Below, piece after piece: positions 33,213 through 40,968 of a DNA stretch of 64,000 nt (position 1 is the first letter of the stretch; every line of letters begins with the position of its first letter). A program made the translations under genes and the position numbers. The DNA comes from UBA2965 sp036526135. Its GTDB lineage: Bacteria > Pseudomonadota > Gammaproteobacteria > Pseudomonadales > Azotimanducaceae. The notes under the pieces are model-generated. The model ran no database searches. It was not told the DNA's origin and saw nothing but the letters and a program-made list of their open reading frames with translations. The stretch lies in the NCBI GenBank assembly GCA_036526135.1, contig DATCZA010000068.1:153596-217595 (forward strand). The letters run 5' to 3'.

Positions 33213-34760
33213 TCAAGCAGGCGCGGGACCGGGAAACTGCTCCCGCAGGATGCGCTTGAGGATCTTGCCGCTGGGATTGCGCGGAATCTCGTCGACGAAC
33301 TCCACCCCTTTTGGCTGTTTGTACCCTGCAAGCTTGCCGCGACAGAACTCCATCACCTCGGCAACGTCCAGATCGGGATCAGCCTTTACCACGATGGCCA
33401 GGGGAGATTCGCCCCAACGCTCGCTCGGCTGACCGATCACGGCCGCCTCGGAGATTTTCGGGTGGCTGATCAGCACGCCCTCGATCTCGGCGGGGTAAAC
33501 GTTCTCCCCGCCCGAGATGATCATGTCCTTGATCCGATCCTGGATGGAAACGAACCCCTCTTCATCCATGACGGCAACATCGCCGGTGTGCAGCCAGCCG
33601 TCCACGATAGTCTCCGTGGTGGCGTCCGGCCGGTTCCAGTACTCACGCATGATGTGCTTGCCCCGCACCACCACTTCGCCGGCCTCGCCCGGCGCGCAGT
33701 CGTTGCCGTGGGCGTCGACCACCCGCACATCCGTGTGGAAGAAGGCCTTACCCGTGGAGTCGGGCTTGCGCAGCGCGTTCTCTGAATCCATCAGGCACGC
33801 CGGGCCGCAGGATTCGGTGAGGCCATAGACCTGCAGGATGCTGATCCCCATCTGCACGTACTGCTCGGTCAGGGCGACGGGTACCGGCGCGGCGCCGGTC
33901 ATGATCCAGCGCAGAGCCGAGTAGTCGTAGCGGTCCTTCGCCTCTCCGACCTGGAGCATGAAGTTCAGCATGGCGGGAACCATCAATCCCGAGGTGATCT
34001 TCTCGCGATCGATGAGCTCCCAGGCGAGCACGGGATCGAACGCGCGCATCACAACCGAAGTGGCCCCGCGATAGACGTTGACGGCCAGAGGTGTCAGCGC
34101 GCCGACGTGAAACATCGGCAGCGCCCCGAGATAGCGGTCGGTTTCCTCGTAGTACGCGTTCGCCGCGATGGTGAGGATCGCCCAGATGGCCGTGGTGTGA
34201 GTGTGGACGACCCCTTTCGGCAGACCGGTGGTTCCGGACGTGTACATGATGTAGAGCATGTCGTCGTCACAGGCCGTGCAGGGCGGCTCCTCGGCCGCCC
34301 CGTTGTCCCGGAAAGCCTCGTAGCTCTCAGCGAAGTGGGCAACCTCCTGGGAACCCTCCACCTGCAGCCAGTGCCGGATGTCGGTCCGGTCGCCGCGGGC
34401 GTGGAGCTCGGCGACGGTGTCGACGAAATCCTCGTCGAAGATCAGCCGCGCCGTGCCGCTGTCCTTGAGGATGAACTCCAGCTCGTCGGCGACAAGACGC
34501 CAATTGAGGGGAACCACCACCGCCCCTATCTTGGCCAGCGCAAAATAGGCCTCCATGAACTCCGCGCTGTTCATGAGCAGGAGACCCACGCGTTCCTCCT
34601 TCTGAACGCCCGCCTGCAGGAGCGAATTGGCGAGCTGGTTGGATCGTTCGTTCAGCTGCCGAAACGTCAGACGCAGGCCCGAATGGCTGTCGACGTACCC
34701 TTCACGCTGGGGCGTCAGAAACGCCCGCTTCGTCAGAAAAAGACCGAGATTGTTCTCCAC
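33213..34760 (-). CDS. AMP-binding acyl-CoA ligase (fatty acid or related)
   Basis: A 515-residue acyl-adenylate ligase. I take the GTG at 34760 because GGGGAGG lies six bases before it; an ATG at 34787 lacks a ribosome site. The core reads YTSGTTGLPKGV (ATP-binding), then QVYGLTE, GWLHTGDVA and the hinge-lysine region NPSGKILKR. N-terminal SHSGLRLTFRQL is typical of long-chain acyl or o-succinylbenzoate ligases. Probably activates a fatty acid or aromatic acid in the cytoplasm. The long upstream region is shared with the MerR gene. Confidence 0.9.
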   Translation of the reverse strand: MENNLGLFLTKRAFLTPQREGYVDSHSGLRLTFRQLNERSNQLANSLLQAGVQKEERVGLLLMNSAEFMEAYFALAKIGAVVVPLNWRLVADELEFILKDSGTARLIFDEDFVDTVAELHARGDRTDIRHWLQVEGSQEVAHFAESYEAFRDNGAAEEPPCTACDDDMLYIMYTSGTTGLPKGVVHTHTTAIWAILTIAANAYYEETDRYLGALPMFHVGALTPLAVNVYRGATSVVMRAFDPVLAWELIDREKITSGLMVPAMLNFMLQVGEAKDRYDYSALRWIMTGAAPVPVALTEQYVQMGISILQVYGLTESCGPACLMDSENALRKPDSTGKAFFHTDVRVVDAHGNDCAPGEAGEVVVRGKHIMREYWNRPDATTETIVDGWLHTGDVAVMDEEGFVSIQDRIKDMIISGGENVYPAEIEGVLISHPKISEAAVIGQPSERWGESPLAIVVKADPDLDVAEVMEFCRGKLAGYKQPKGVEFVDEIPRNPSGKILKRILREQFPGPAPA

Positions 34761-35082
34761 CGTTGCCTCCCCTTGCGAGTAACCCATCAAAGCGCAAGGC
34801 CCCCTGCAGGAACTCACAGGACCGCCTCTCGAGCCCATTCTCCCGAACCAGATCGTCCGTGTGAACACCCTGGTCGCAGTCTCCGCCCAGGTGAAAAGAT
34901 TCGTAACAAAAAACCCGGGGACGCGCTTGATCACTGCCTGCAGATCCGTAGAATGCGCGCCTTCTTTGCGGACCCGCTCGTCGGATCTGCAAATGAAATC
35001 GGCGTGGCGCGGTGTCTCTCTCCCCTTCCTCCCTCACCGTGAAGACAGCGCCACAATGCGCTGTCGCCACGCCACCTTCCTC

Positions 35083-35109
35083 CTGCACTCTCTGCACTCC
35101 CTGCACCGG
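35083..35109. repeat. Three-copy 9-bp tandem repeat (CTGCACTCY)
   Basis: The units CTGCACTCT, CTGCACTCC and CTGCACCGG are adjacent. The size and the GCAC core resemble the five-copy block at 3729-3773. No function is apparent. Confidence 0.6.
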
Positions 35110-35125
35110 CGTCAGACCGGCTACC

Positions 35126-35172
35126 TGGACAAAATGACGTTAGCATGTACAATTCTGTACAGGTATTGTACT
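35126..35172 (+). promoter_or_regulatory. MerR-gene promoter with three TGTACA-type operator boxes
   Basis: A sigma70-like promoter is visible: TGGACA at 35126-35131, a 16-bp spacer and TACAAT at 35148-35153. TGTACA boxes lie at 35146-35151 and 35156-35161, with a related TGTACT at 35167-35172, overlapping the -10 region and the likely start. The arrangement implies autorepression by the MerR protein that begins at 35186. Confidence 0.65.
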
Positions 35173-35185
35173 GGTACGCTGCAGG

Positions 35186-36088
35186 GTGGTATCACGCTCC
35201 GCCATCGACGACGACCTCTACAGGATAGGCACGGTCGCCACGCTCACCGGCATCTCGGTGGAGCGCCTGCGTGCCTGGGAGCGGCGTTACGGGCTGGCCC
35301 CCACCTACCGCTCGGGCAAGACGCGCTTCTACAGCAAGCAGCAGCTTCAGACCCTTCAGCGCATCAAACGTCTGATCGACCAGGGGCACCCAATCAGCAG
35401 CCTTGCGCCGCTTTCCGACGAGCAACTTGACGAAAGACTTTCCGCTGCCACCCCCCGGCTTCAGGCCCTGCAATCGGCCACGGTCGGCCTGATCGGGCCG
35501 AACCTCCTCGTGCTGGAGCAACAGCAGGGCTCGGACAACCGCCTGGAAGTCCGCGCCCGCTGGGCAAACATGGACGCTTTCATGAGCGACCAGACCGGCA
35601 CCGAGCGGATCGACGTGATCGTTGCGCAGCTGCCCGTGCTGCTCGTCGACCACATCAACAATCTGGCGCGTTTCCACCCTGAAAGCCGGATCGTCGCCAT
35701 CTACCAGTTCGCAACGCCGGCCCAGATCGCCGCCGTCCAGGAGCTCGGCATACCCACCCTCACCTGGCCGGCAGGCTGGCAGGAGATCGAGCATGCCTGC
35801 GCGACCACGGCCGGGCTGCCGCTACGCGCCGCCCGAACGGCCGTGCGCCGATTCAGCGACGCGGAGCTCATCGCCATCTCGGCCAGCGAGCACGGGGATC
35901 CCGCAGCGTGCCCTCAGCATCTGGTCGAGCTGATCAGCGGGCTGAACGCCTTCGCCGAGTACACGTTGAACTGCGCGGATGAGGCCGCCGAGCCGGAGGT
36001 CTACCAACGCGTGCACACCGATACCACCCAGGCACGCGCGCAGCTGGAGCTGGCTCTGGAGATGATGGTGGATCAAGAGGCGGGCTGA
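35186..36088 (+). CDS. MerR-family regulator, CarH/LitR-like but without the cobalamin motif
   Basis: A 300-residue regulator starting at GTG. Residues 10-80 form the MerR winged helix (IGTVATLTGISVERLRAWERRY then RFYSKQQLQTLQRI). The rest resembles the cobalamin-binding part of CarH/LitR proteins in length and in the LPVLLVDHINNLARFHPESRIVAIY Rossmann-like section, but I see no ExDxHxxG motif. Cobalamin-dependent light sensing is therefore unlikely. Both sides of the gene carry promoters with TGTACA boxes, the box type recognised by this group, so it probably controls itself and a downstream transcript. Confidence 0.85.
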   Translation: MVSRSAIDDDLYRIGTVATLTGISVERLRAWERRYGLAPTYRSGKTRFYSKQQLQTLQRIKRLIDQGHPISSLAPLSDEQLDERLSAATPRLQALQSATVGLIGPNLLVLEQQQGSDNRLEVRARWANMDAFMSDQTGTERIDVIVAQLPVLLVDHINNLARFHPESRIVAIYQFATPAQIAAVQELGIPTLTWPAGWQEIEHACATTAGLPLRAARTAVRRFSDAELIAISASEHGDPAACPQHLVELISGLNAFAEYTLNCADEAAEPEVYQRVHTDTTQARAQLELALEMMVDQEAG

Positions 36089-36107
36089 TCCCATGAGGCT
36101 CGACATT

Positions 36108-36135
36108 GACCTAAACAAAACGACCTAAACAAAAC
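36108..36135. repeat. Perfect 14-bp tandem duplication (GACCTAAACAAAAC x2)
   Basis: Two identical 14-base units abut directly (36108-36121 and 36122-36135), immediately before a TGTACA box at 36136-36141. It may be a replication-slippage duplication or a paired protein-binding site. Confidence 0.85.
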
Positions 36136-36189
36136 CTGTACATTTTTATTAAAAATGGGTTGACACAGATTTTGTACTGTACATAATAG
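36136..36189 (+). promoter_or_regulatory. Near-consensus promoter with TGTACA operator boxes
   Basis: A perfect -35 TTGACA (36160-36165), a 16-bp spacer and a 5/6 -10 CATAAT (36182-36187) form one of the best sigma70-like promoters in the window. The spacer end reads TGTACTGTACA (36173-36183), and another TGTACA lies at 36136-36141. A MerR-type protein bound here would block or remodel the promoter. It points away from the MerR gene towards a region with no convincing coding sequence. Confidence 0.7.
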
Positions 36190-36193
36190 CCCC

Positions 36194-36378
36194 ACTAACA
36201 GTTCAGGCGTGCAACACAACTTCATGCAGTCCTCCCTTTCAAGTGTCCTTCCCCCAGAAGAGAAGTTGTTTCAGCGGTGCCCACTGCTGACACGCCTTTT
36301 TTACACGGACTGAGCCGGCAGCCGGCCGGATCAGACCCACGGTAACGCACAGGCCTCTTTCAGAGGCCTGTGTCGTTT
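36194..36378 (+). ncRNA. Candidate small RNA between MerR gene and protease operon
   Basis: The strong boxed promoter predicts a start near 36194, and a perfect 11-bp hairpin with a 3-base loop ends near 36372 followed by TCGTTT. The transcript would be about 185 nt. The only forward reading frame is a 29-codon one from an ATG at 36224 that has no ribosome site. The inference is indirect: promoter plus terminator-like hairpin without a gene. The protease leader starting here is the alternative. Confidence 0.4.
36348..36378 (+). terminator. Terminator-like perfect hairpin
   Basis: CACAGGCCTCT and AGAGGCCTGTG pair over 11 bp around a TTC loop (36348-36372). TCGTTT follows, a weak U-tract. It would terminate or attenuate transcription from the promoter at 36160. 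Confidence 0.55.
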
Positions 36379-36382
36379 CCGG

Positions 36383-36420
36383 CCCCAGCCTTTTCGCAAC
36401 GCCCCAGCCTTTTCGCAACG
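36383..36420. repeat. Perfect 19-bp tandem duplication
   Basis: The 19-mer starting CCCCAGCC and ending GCAACG occurs twice without a gap (36383-36401 and 36402-36420), directly after the hairpin and about 105 bp before the protease start. It is the second perfect short tandem duplication in this intergenic region. Confidence 0.85.
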
Positions 36421-36524
36421 TTGACCGCCCGGGCAACGCCATCGTGCTGCCCGGCGCACAGAGCCGGCACCCGATCTGTGCAAAAATCGGCGGACCCGGC
36501 CGTGATGGGCAGAAGTGGGCAAAG

Positions 36525-39392
36525 ATGATTCGCCAAGCATTGCCAAAAACCGTGTGGACGGTTACCTGCGTATTAACCCTGACTGCCTGTGGCGGGGGCG
36601 GGGGCGGCAGCGACACCCCCACCCCGGCCCCCGCTAACCGGTCGCCGGCGGCATCCTTCACGGCCACCCCGACCGAGGGAACCGTGCCTTTAAGCGTCGA
36701 TTTCGATGCCAGCGGGTCCAGCGATGCGGACGGACGCATCGCAAGCTACGCATGGACCTTCGGCGAGCCTCCAGGAGCATCGAGCACCAGCGGCGTTAAC
36801 ACGTCCCATACCTACGAGGAGGCCGGCACCTACACCGTAGAACTTACGGTTACCGATGACGACGGCGCCACCGGGAGCACGACTCGCACCGTCACGGTGG
36901 AGGGGCCTGTCGCAAGCATCAGCGGTACCGTACGAATTCTGGCCTCCAGCGCCATCGACAGCGACGTGAACGATGTAGGCAGCACGCCGGCGCCGAACAA
37001 CGACTTTGCCAGCGCGCAGCCTTTGCCTAATCCGGTGACCCTCGGGGGGTTCGCCAACGTAGCGGGCGTCGGCGTGGGCGACGAGCCGGAAAGGGGAAAG
37101 CTCTTCCAGGACGGCGATCCCGGCGATTTCTACGCCATGACCATGGTCGGCAACGAGTTCATCTACCTGAACATCGCCGATCCCGAGAACGCGGAGCAGG
37201 AGCTGCTCCTTTACGACTCGCAGCAGAACGTGATCAGCGCCGACGGCGGGCCGGGAGAGGTTCAGGTCGCCGAGGTTCCCGCCGCCGGAGACTACTTCAT
37301 CGAGGTTCGCCCCATCGCCGGCGCCAGCAACTACGTGCTCACGGTGGGTCAGGACCTCGTCCCCGAGCGGGCCACCACCATGATCGATCCGTTCCTGCCA
37401 CGAGAGATCATCCTGCGCACGACCGATGATGAGATCGCGGCGGAGTACGGCCTCAGCATGCTCGCTCAGTCCGGCCCGCGGATGCTACTGAAAGCCGGCC
37501 CGGCAACGGCCGCGCTCCGGCACATCGATCGGCGGGCACCATTCGATGCCTCGTGGACCGAAGATCAGCAGGATCGATACGCCACCCTGGCCGTCATCGA
37601 GGCGCTGGGCCGCGATCCCCGCGTCGAGCTTGCGGAACCCAACCTGATTCGGAAGCCACACCGGGAGCCGGGCGACTCTTTCTACCGGTCCCAGTGGCAC
37701 TACCAGGCCATCAACCTGCCTCTGGCGTGGGACATCACCACGGGCGATGGGGACGTGATCGTCGCGGTGGTCGACACGGGCATCCGGGCGGATCACCCCG
37801 ACCTCGACGAGAAGGTCATCGCCGGCTTCGACTTCATCGCCAATCTGCAGCGGGCAGCCGACGGGGATGCTCGCGACGACGATCCGACCGATCCGGGCGA
37901 CGGGGCGTTCGGCGGTTCCAGCAGCTTTCACGGCACCCACGTTGCGGGAACCGTGGCGGCGGAAACATCCGCCTCGGTCACCCCGGCCTCGGGCGTTGCC
38001 GGCGTCGCGTGGGAGGCGAAGATCATGCCCCTGCGGGTTCTCGGTGTGGGCGGCGGCACCAGCTTCGACGTCATCGAGTCCATGCGATGGGCCGCCCGCC
38101 TCGACAACGTCTCCGGCACCCTTCCAGACCGCGCCGCGGACGTGATCAACCTGAGTCTCGGAGGGGGCGGGTTTCTCGAAAGCGAGCAGCAGGCCATCGA
38201 CGAGATCCGCGCGGCGGGCACCATCATCGTTGCCAGCGCCGGCAACGATGCGTCCGCCTCGCCCAGCTATCCAGCCGCTTACGACGGGGTCGTCTCCGTC
38301 AGCGCCACCACCATCGAGAACAATCCGGCGGCGTATTCGAACTTCGGGACCACCGTCGACGTGGCGGCACCGGGCGGGTCCAACGTCACCGACGTCAACG
38401 GCGACGGGATCGGAGACGGGGTCATCAGCACCATGGCCGACGACAGCGACCCCTCGAGCCTGCGCTTCGGCTACGCATCCCTGCAGGGGACGTCCATGGC
38501 CGCGCCTCACGTTGCCGGCGTCGTTGCTCTGATGAAGGCCGTTCACCCCGGCCTGACCCCCATCCAGTTCGACAACGCGCTCGCGTCGGGCCGGATTACC
38601 GACGATCTGGGCGCGCCGGGGCGGGACGACCGCTACGGCTGGGGATTGATCAACGCCCAGAAGGCGGTGCTGGCCGCCCTGGACCTGGCCAGCAACCCGC
38701 CTGGCCCGACCCTGGCCGTGTCAGCCAGTTCCCTGACCTTCGGGGCGGCACTGTCGTCACAGTCTCTTCGACTGGAAAACGTCGGCTCCGGCACGGTGAC
38801 GGTGCAGAGCATCGGCACAGCCGCATCCTGGCTGGACGTGGCGCCAAGCTCGGTGCTGCCCGGCGGCATGGGTTCCTACACGGTCACCGTGGACCGCACG
38901 GGCCTTACCCCGGGCTCCTACACCGGCGCCATCGAAATCGTGACCGATGCCGTGAACCCCACGGCCACCGTCACCGCAACGATGCGGGTTTTCACCACCA
39001 GCCCGGACGCCAACGCCGGCGTGCACTACGTCGTGCTCGTCGATGCGGCGGGGGAGACCCTTCCGTCACCTCAGAACGTCCTGGAGGCCACGAACGGGGA
39101 GTACGCCTACCGCCTCGACGGCGTCGCGCCCGGCGACTACCGGATATTCGCCGGGACGGACTCCGACGACGACGCCTTTCTGTGCGACGCGGGAGAAGCG
39201 TGCGGCACCTACGGGACTCTGGACTCTCCGGCCGTCGTCACGGTGGACGGCGAAGACCTGACCGGCATCGACTTCACCTCTGAGTTTCGCGTCAACCTGA
39301 CCAACCTCTCGGCGAACGCCGACGTCTCTGGGCAAGTCGCACCCGAAGCCGTACGCTTGCCGGGCAAGGCAGATGGGGGAGCTCCCAGATGA
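36525..39392 (+). CDS. Surface S8 subtilisin-like lipoprotein protease with PKD and C-terminal beta domains
   Basis: A 955-residue exoprotein from the ATG at 36525, whose signal ends in lipobox LTAC (Cys22) followed by a glycine stretch. Domains in order: PKD (about 40-130), a pre-peptidase C-terminal-like domain (about 160-285), a propeptide-like segment (about 290-390) and S8 catalytic (about 395-730) with Asp417 (VVDTGIR), His469 (HGTHVAG) and Ser657 (GTSMAAPH). A BACON-like beta domain (about 735-835) and a carboxypeptidase-regulatory-like tail follow. It is probably anchored on the outer membrane and degrades extracellular protein. Its stop overlaps the PrcB-like gene by four bases. Confidence 0.92.
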   Translation: MIRQALPKTVWTVTCVLTLTACGGGGGGSDTPTPAPANRSPAASFTATPTEGTVPLSVDFDASGSSDADGRIASYAWTFGEPPGASSTSGVNTSHTYEEAGTYTVELTVTDDDGATGSTTRTVTVEGPVASISGTVRILASSAIDSDVNDVGSTPAPNNDFASAQPLPNPVTLGGFANVAGVGVGDEPERGKLFQDGDPGDFYAMTMVGNEFIYLNIADPENAEQELLLYDSQQNVISADGGPGEVQVAEVPAAGDYFIEVRPIAGASNYVLTVGQDLVPERATTMIDPFLPREIILRTTDDEIAAEYGLSMLAQSGPRMLLKAGPATAALRHIDRRAPFDASWTEDQQDRYATLAVIEALGRDPRVELAEPNLIRKPHREPGDSFYRSQWHYQAINLPLAWDITTGDGDVIVAVVDTGIRADHPDLDEKVIAGFDFIANLQRAADGDARDDDPTDPGDGAFGGSSSFHGTHVAGTVAAETSASVTPASGVAGVAWEAKIMPLRVLGVGGGTSFDVIESMRWAARLDNVSGTLPDRAADVINLSLGGGGFLESEQQAIDEIRAAGTIIVASAGNDASASPSYPAAYDGVVSVSATTIENNPAAYSNFGTTVDVAAPGGSNVTDVNGDGIGDGVISTMADDSDPSSLRFGYASLQGTSMAAPHVAGVVALMKAVHPGLTPIQFDNALASGRITDDLGAPGRDDRYGWGLINAQKAVLAALDLASNPPGPTLAVSASSLTFGAALSSQSLRLENVGSGTVTVQSIGTAASWLDVAPSSVLPGGMGSYTVTVDRTGLTPGSYTGAIEIVTDAVNPTATVTATMRVFTTSPDANAGVHYVVLVDAAGETLPSPQNVLEATNGEYAYRLDGVAPGDYRIFAGTDSDDDAFLCDAGEACGTYGTLDSPAVVTVDGEDLTGIDFTSEFRVNLTNLSANADVSGQVAPEAVRLPGKADGGAPR

Positions 39393-39859
39393 CCCGCTCA
39401 AGGACAATTCTAGGTGCGTTGCTCGTCGCCGCGCTTTACGGCTGCAGCGGTCGTGACGACGTCTCTTTGGTGGAAGTGCTCAACCACGACCAATGCAGGA
39501 TGTCCCAGGCCGGAACGGAAGTGGTGAGCATCGAGGATGTGGCGCGCATCCGCGGGGGCAGGCTGCTGTCTGCCCCTGACGAGCCCGCCACCACGCCCAC
39601 GGACCTGCTGCTCGTCGCGGTCTCCAGAGGCCAGCAGCCCACGCCGGGTTACGGCTTCGAGCTCGTCGCGGGGACCATGAAAGGCGATGCGGTCACGGTA
39701 CGGCTGGCCTGGAACCAGCCGCCTGCGGATGCCGTGCTCGCTCAGGTGATCACCAATCCCTGCATCGTCATCGGGCTGGAAGGTGAGGGCTTCAGCCGGC
39801 TGCGCGTCATCGACCAGGACGACACCCCGCTGGGCGAGATCGTGCTGCCCGGCGGCTAA
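39389..39859 (+). CDS. PrcB-like protease-complex lipoprotein
   Basis: A 156-residue lipoprotein with lipobox LYGC (Cys19). Residues about 65-150 match the C-terminal domain of PrcB (LLVAVSRGQQPTPGYGFELV, then AQVITNPCIVIGLEG, pattern p.GYgi and nPc.iv.l). In Treponema denticola, PrcB is the lipoprotein that stabilises and helps activate the subtilisin-like protease PrtP. Here the gene overlaps the S8 lipoprotein protease by four bases, so the pair is translated together and likely interacts at the cell surface. Confidence 0.82.
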   Translation: MTRSRTILGALLVAALYGCSGRDDVSLVEVLNHDQCRMSQAGTEVVSIEDVARIRGGRLLSAPDEPATTPTDLLLVAVSRGQQPTPGYGFELVAGTMKGDAVTVRLAWNQPPADAVLAQVITNPCIVIGLEGEGFSRLRVIDQDDTPLGEIVLPGG

Positions 39860-40890
39860 GCCGTCAGCAGCTCGAGCGCGGCGGCCGCCCGCTGCTGGAC
39901 GCTCGCCTTGTAGGTGTCCAGGTCCATGTCCGGGCGCTCGCCCATGGCGCCCACCAGGTATCGCTTGTAGACGCCCTGACCGATGGCGGCCAGACGCCAG
40001 TGGGAAAAAGCCCGGTAGTAGTTGATCCCCGAGAGGTCCCGCCCCGTCGCCGCCGTGTAACCGTCACAGAGGGCCTCCCGGGACGGGAACCCCCCGGCCG
40101 CCGTCGGCACGAGCTCACCCGCGCCGTCCTCGGGCTGAATCCAGTTGTTCAGAAGGTAGCCGACGTCCGCCAGCGGGTCGCCCAGCGTGCAGAGCTCCCA
40201 GTCGAGGACGGCAAGAATACGGCCGTCGGCGACGATCATGTTGCCCAGGCGATAGTCACCGTGGACGATGGCCGCCCCGATCTGCTCGGGCATGTTTTCC
40301 TCGAGCAGCCTGGCCGTCTCCTCCATCTCAGGAATCTCGTGGGTCTTCGATGCCTCCCACTGCTTCTTCCAGCGCTTGAGCTGCCGGGCAAGGTAGGCTT
40401 CCTTGCGCCCCAGCGTGCCGAGACCCACTGCGTCGGGATCCAGGGCATGGAGCCTGGCGAGCACGTTGATCACATCCTCGCCAAGGGCATGCCGCTCGGC
40501 CGGATCGAGCTCACGGGCGGCGTCCGCATCGTGCAGCACGGCCCCCCGGACGTAGCTCATCACGTAGAAGGGCGCCCCGTTGACGTCCCGGTCCTCACAA
40601 AGGCCATGGGTGGGCGCCACGGGAACCTCGGTGCCCGCGAGCGCGGAGACGATACGGTGCTCCCGAGCCATGTCGTGAGCACTCTCAAGAACGTGGCCCA
40701 GGGGCGGGCGACGCAGCACGTACTCGGCGTCAGCCTGATCGGCAAAGCGGTAGGTGAGGTTCGAGTGACCGCCCGCAATCAGCGAAAACTCCAGCGGCGG
40801 CCGCAGGCCGGCGATCCGGCCTGCCAGCCAATGGGTCACGCGCGGGATGTCGACGCCTTCGATGCTGCCGTCGTCTTTGCTCGCGGTCAC
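39856..40890 (-). CDS. Aminoglycoside phosphotransferase-fold kinase, ACAD10/LvaA-like
   Basis: A 344-residue kinase starting at GTG. Visible are HSNLTYRFADQ, the catalytic loop VHGDYRLGNMIV and the metal-binding LAVLDWELCTLGDPLADVGYLL. The order and the final LELLTA match the APH-type kinase domain found fused to acyl-CoA dehydrogenase in ACAD10/11 and separate in bacteria as LvaA, which phosphorylates 4-hydroxyacyl-CoA during levulinate catabolism. No dehydrogenase adjoins it here, but an ACAD11-like gene lies at 4637. Convergent with the PrcB-like gene (4-bp overlap). Confidence 0.85.
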   Translation of the reverse strand: MTASKDDGSIEGVDIPRVTHWLAGRIAGLRPPLEFSLIAGGHSNLTYRFADQADAEYVLRRPPLGHVLESAHDMAREHRIVSALAGTEVPVAPTHGLCEDRDVNGAPFYVMSYVRGAVLHDADAARELDPAERHALGEDVINVLARLHALDPDAVGLGTLGRKEAYLARQLKRWKKQWEASKTHEIPEMEETARLLEENMPEQIGAAIVHGDYRLGNMIVADGRILAVLDWELCTLGDPLADVGYLLNNWIQPEDGAGELVPTAAGGFPSREALCDGYTAATGRDLSGINYYRAFSHWRLAAIGQGVYKRYLVGAMGERPDMDLDTYKASVQQRAAAALELLTA

Positions 40891-40968
40891 GGAATTCTCC
40901 CGTTCCAGACCCGGGCAAGGTTACCCAAAGCCTTTGAGTTTTGACATGAGATCGTTTTCCATAACCCA

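Larger units (their letters stand above)
34761..35185. other. 425-bp intergenic region upstream of the MerR gene
   Basis: No plausible gene is present on either strand. It contains the leaders of both divergent genes, a 9-bp repeat block at 35083-35109 and the TGTACA box cluster at 35146-35172. The cytosine-rich middle part shows nothing else recognisable. Confidence 0.6.

Noticed and set aside
35186..36088. Cobalamin-dependent light sensor (CarH)
   Set aside because: The ExDxHxxG cobalamin motif cannot be found in the C-terminal part.
36224..36313. 29-codon frame after the boxed promoter
   Set aside because: No ribosome site and no recognisable product; kept only as an alternative to the small RNA.
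37553..39283. 576-codon frame inside the protease gene
   Set aside because: Frame-shifted shadow rich in Arg and Gly; the subtilisin frame contains the full catalytic triad.
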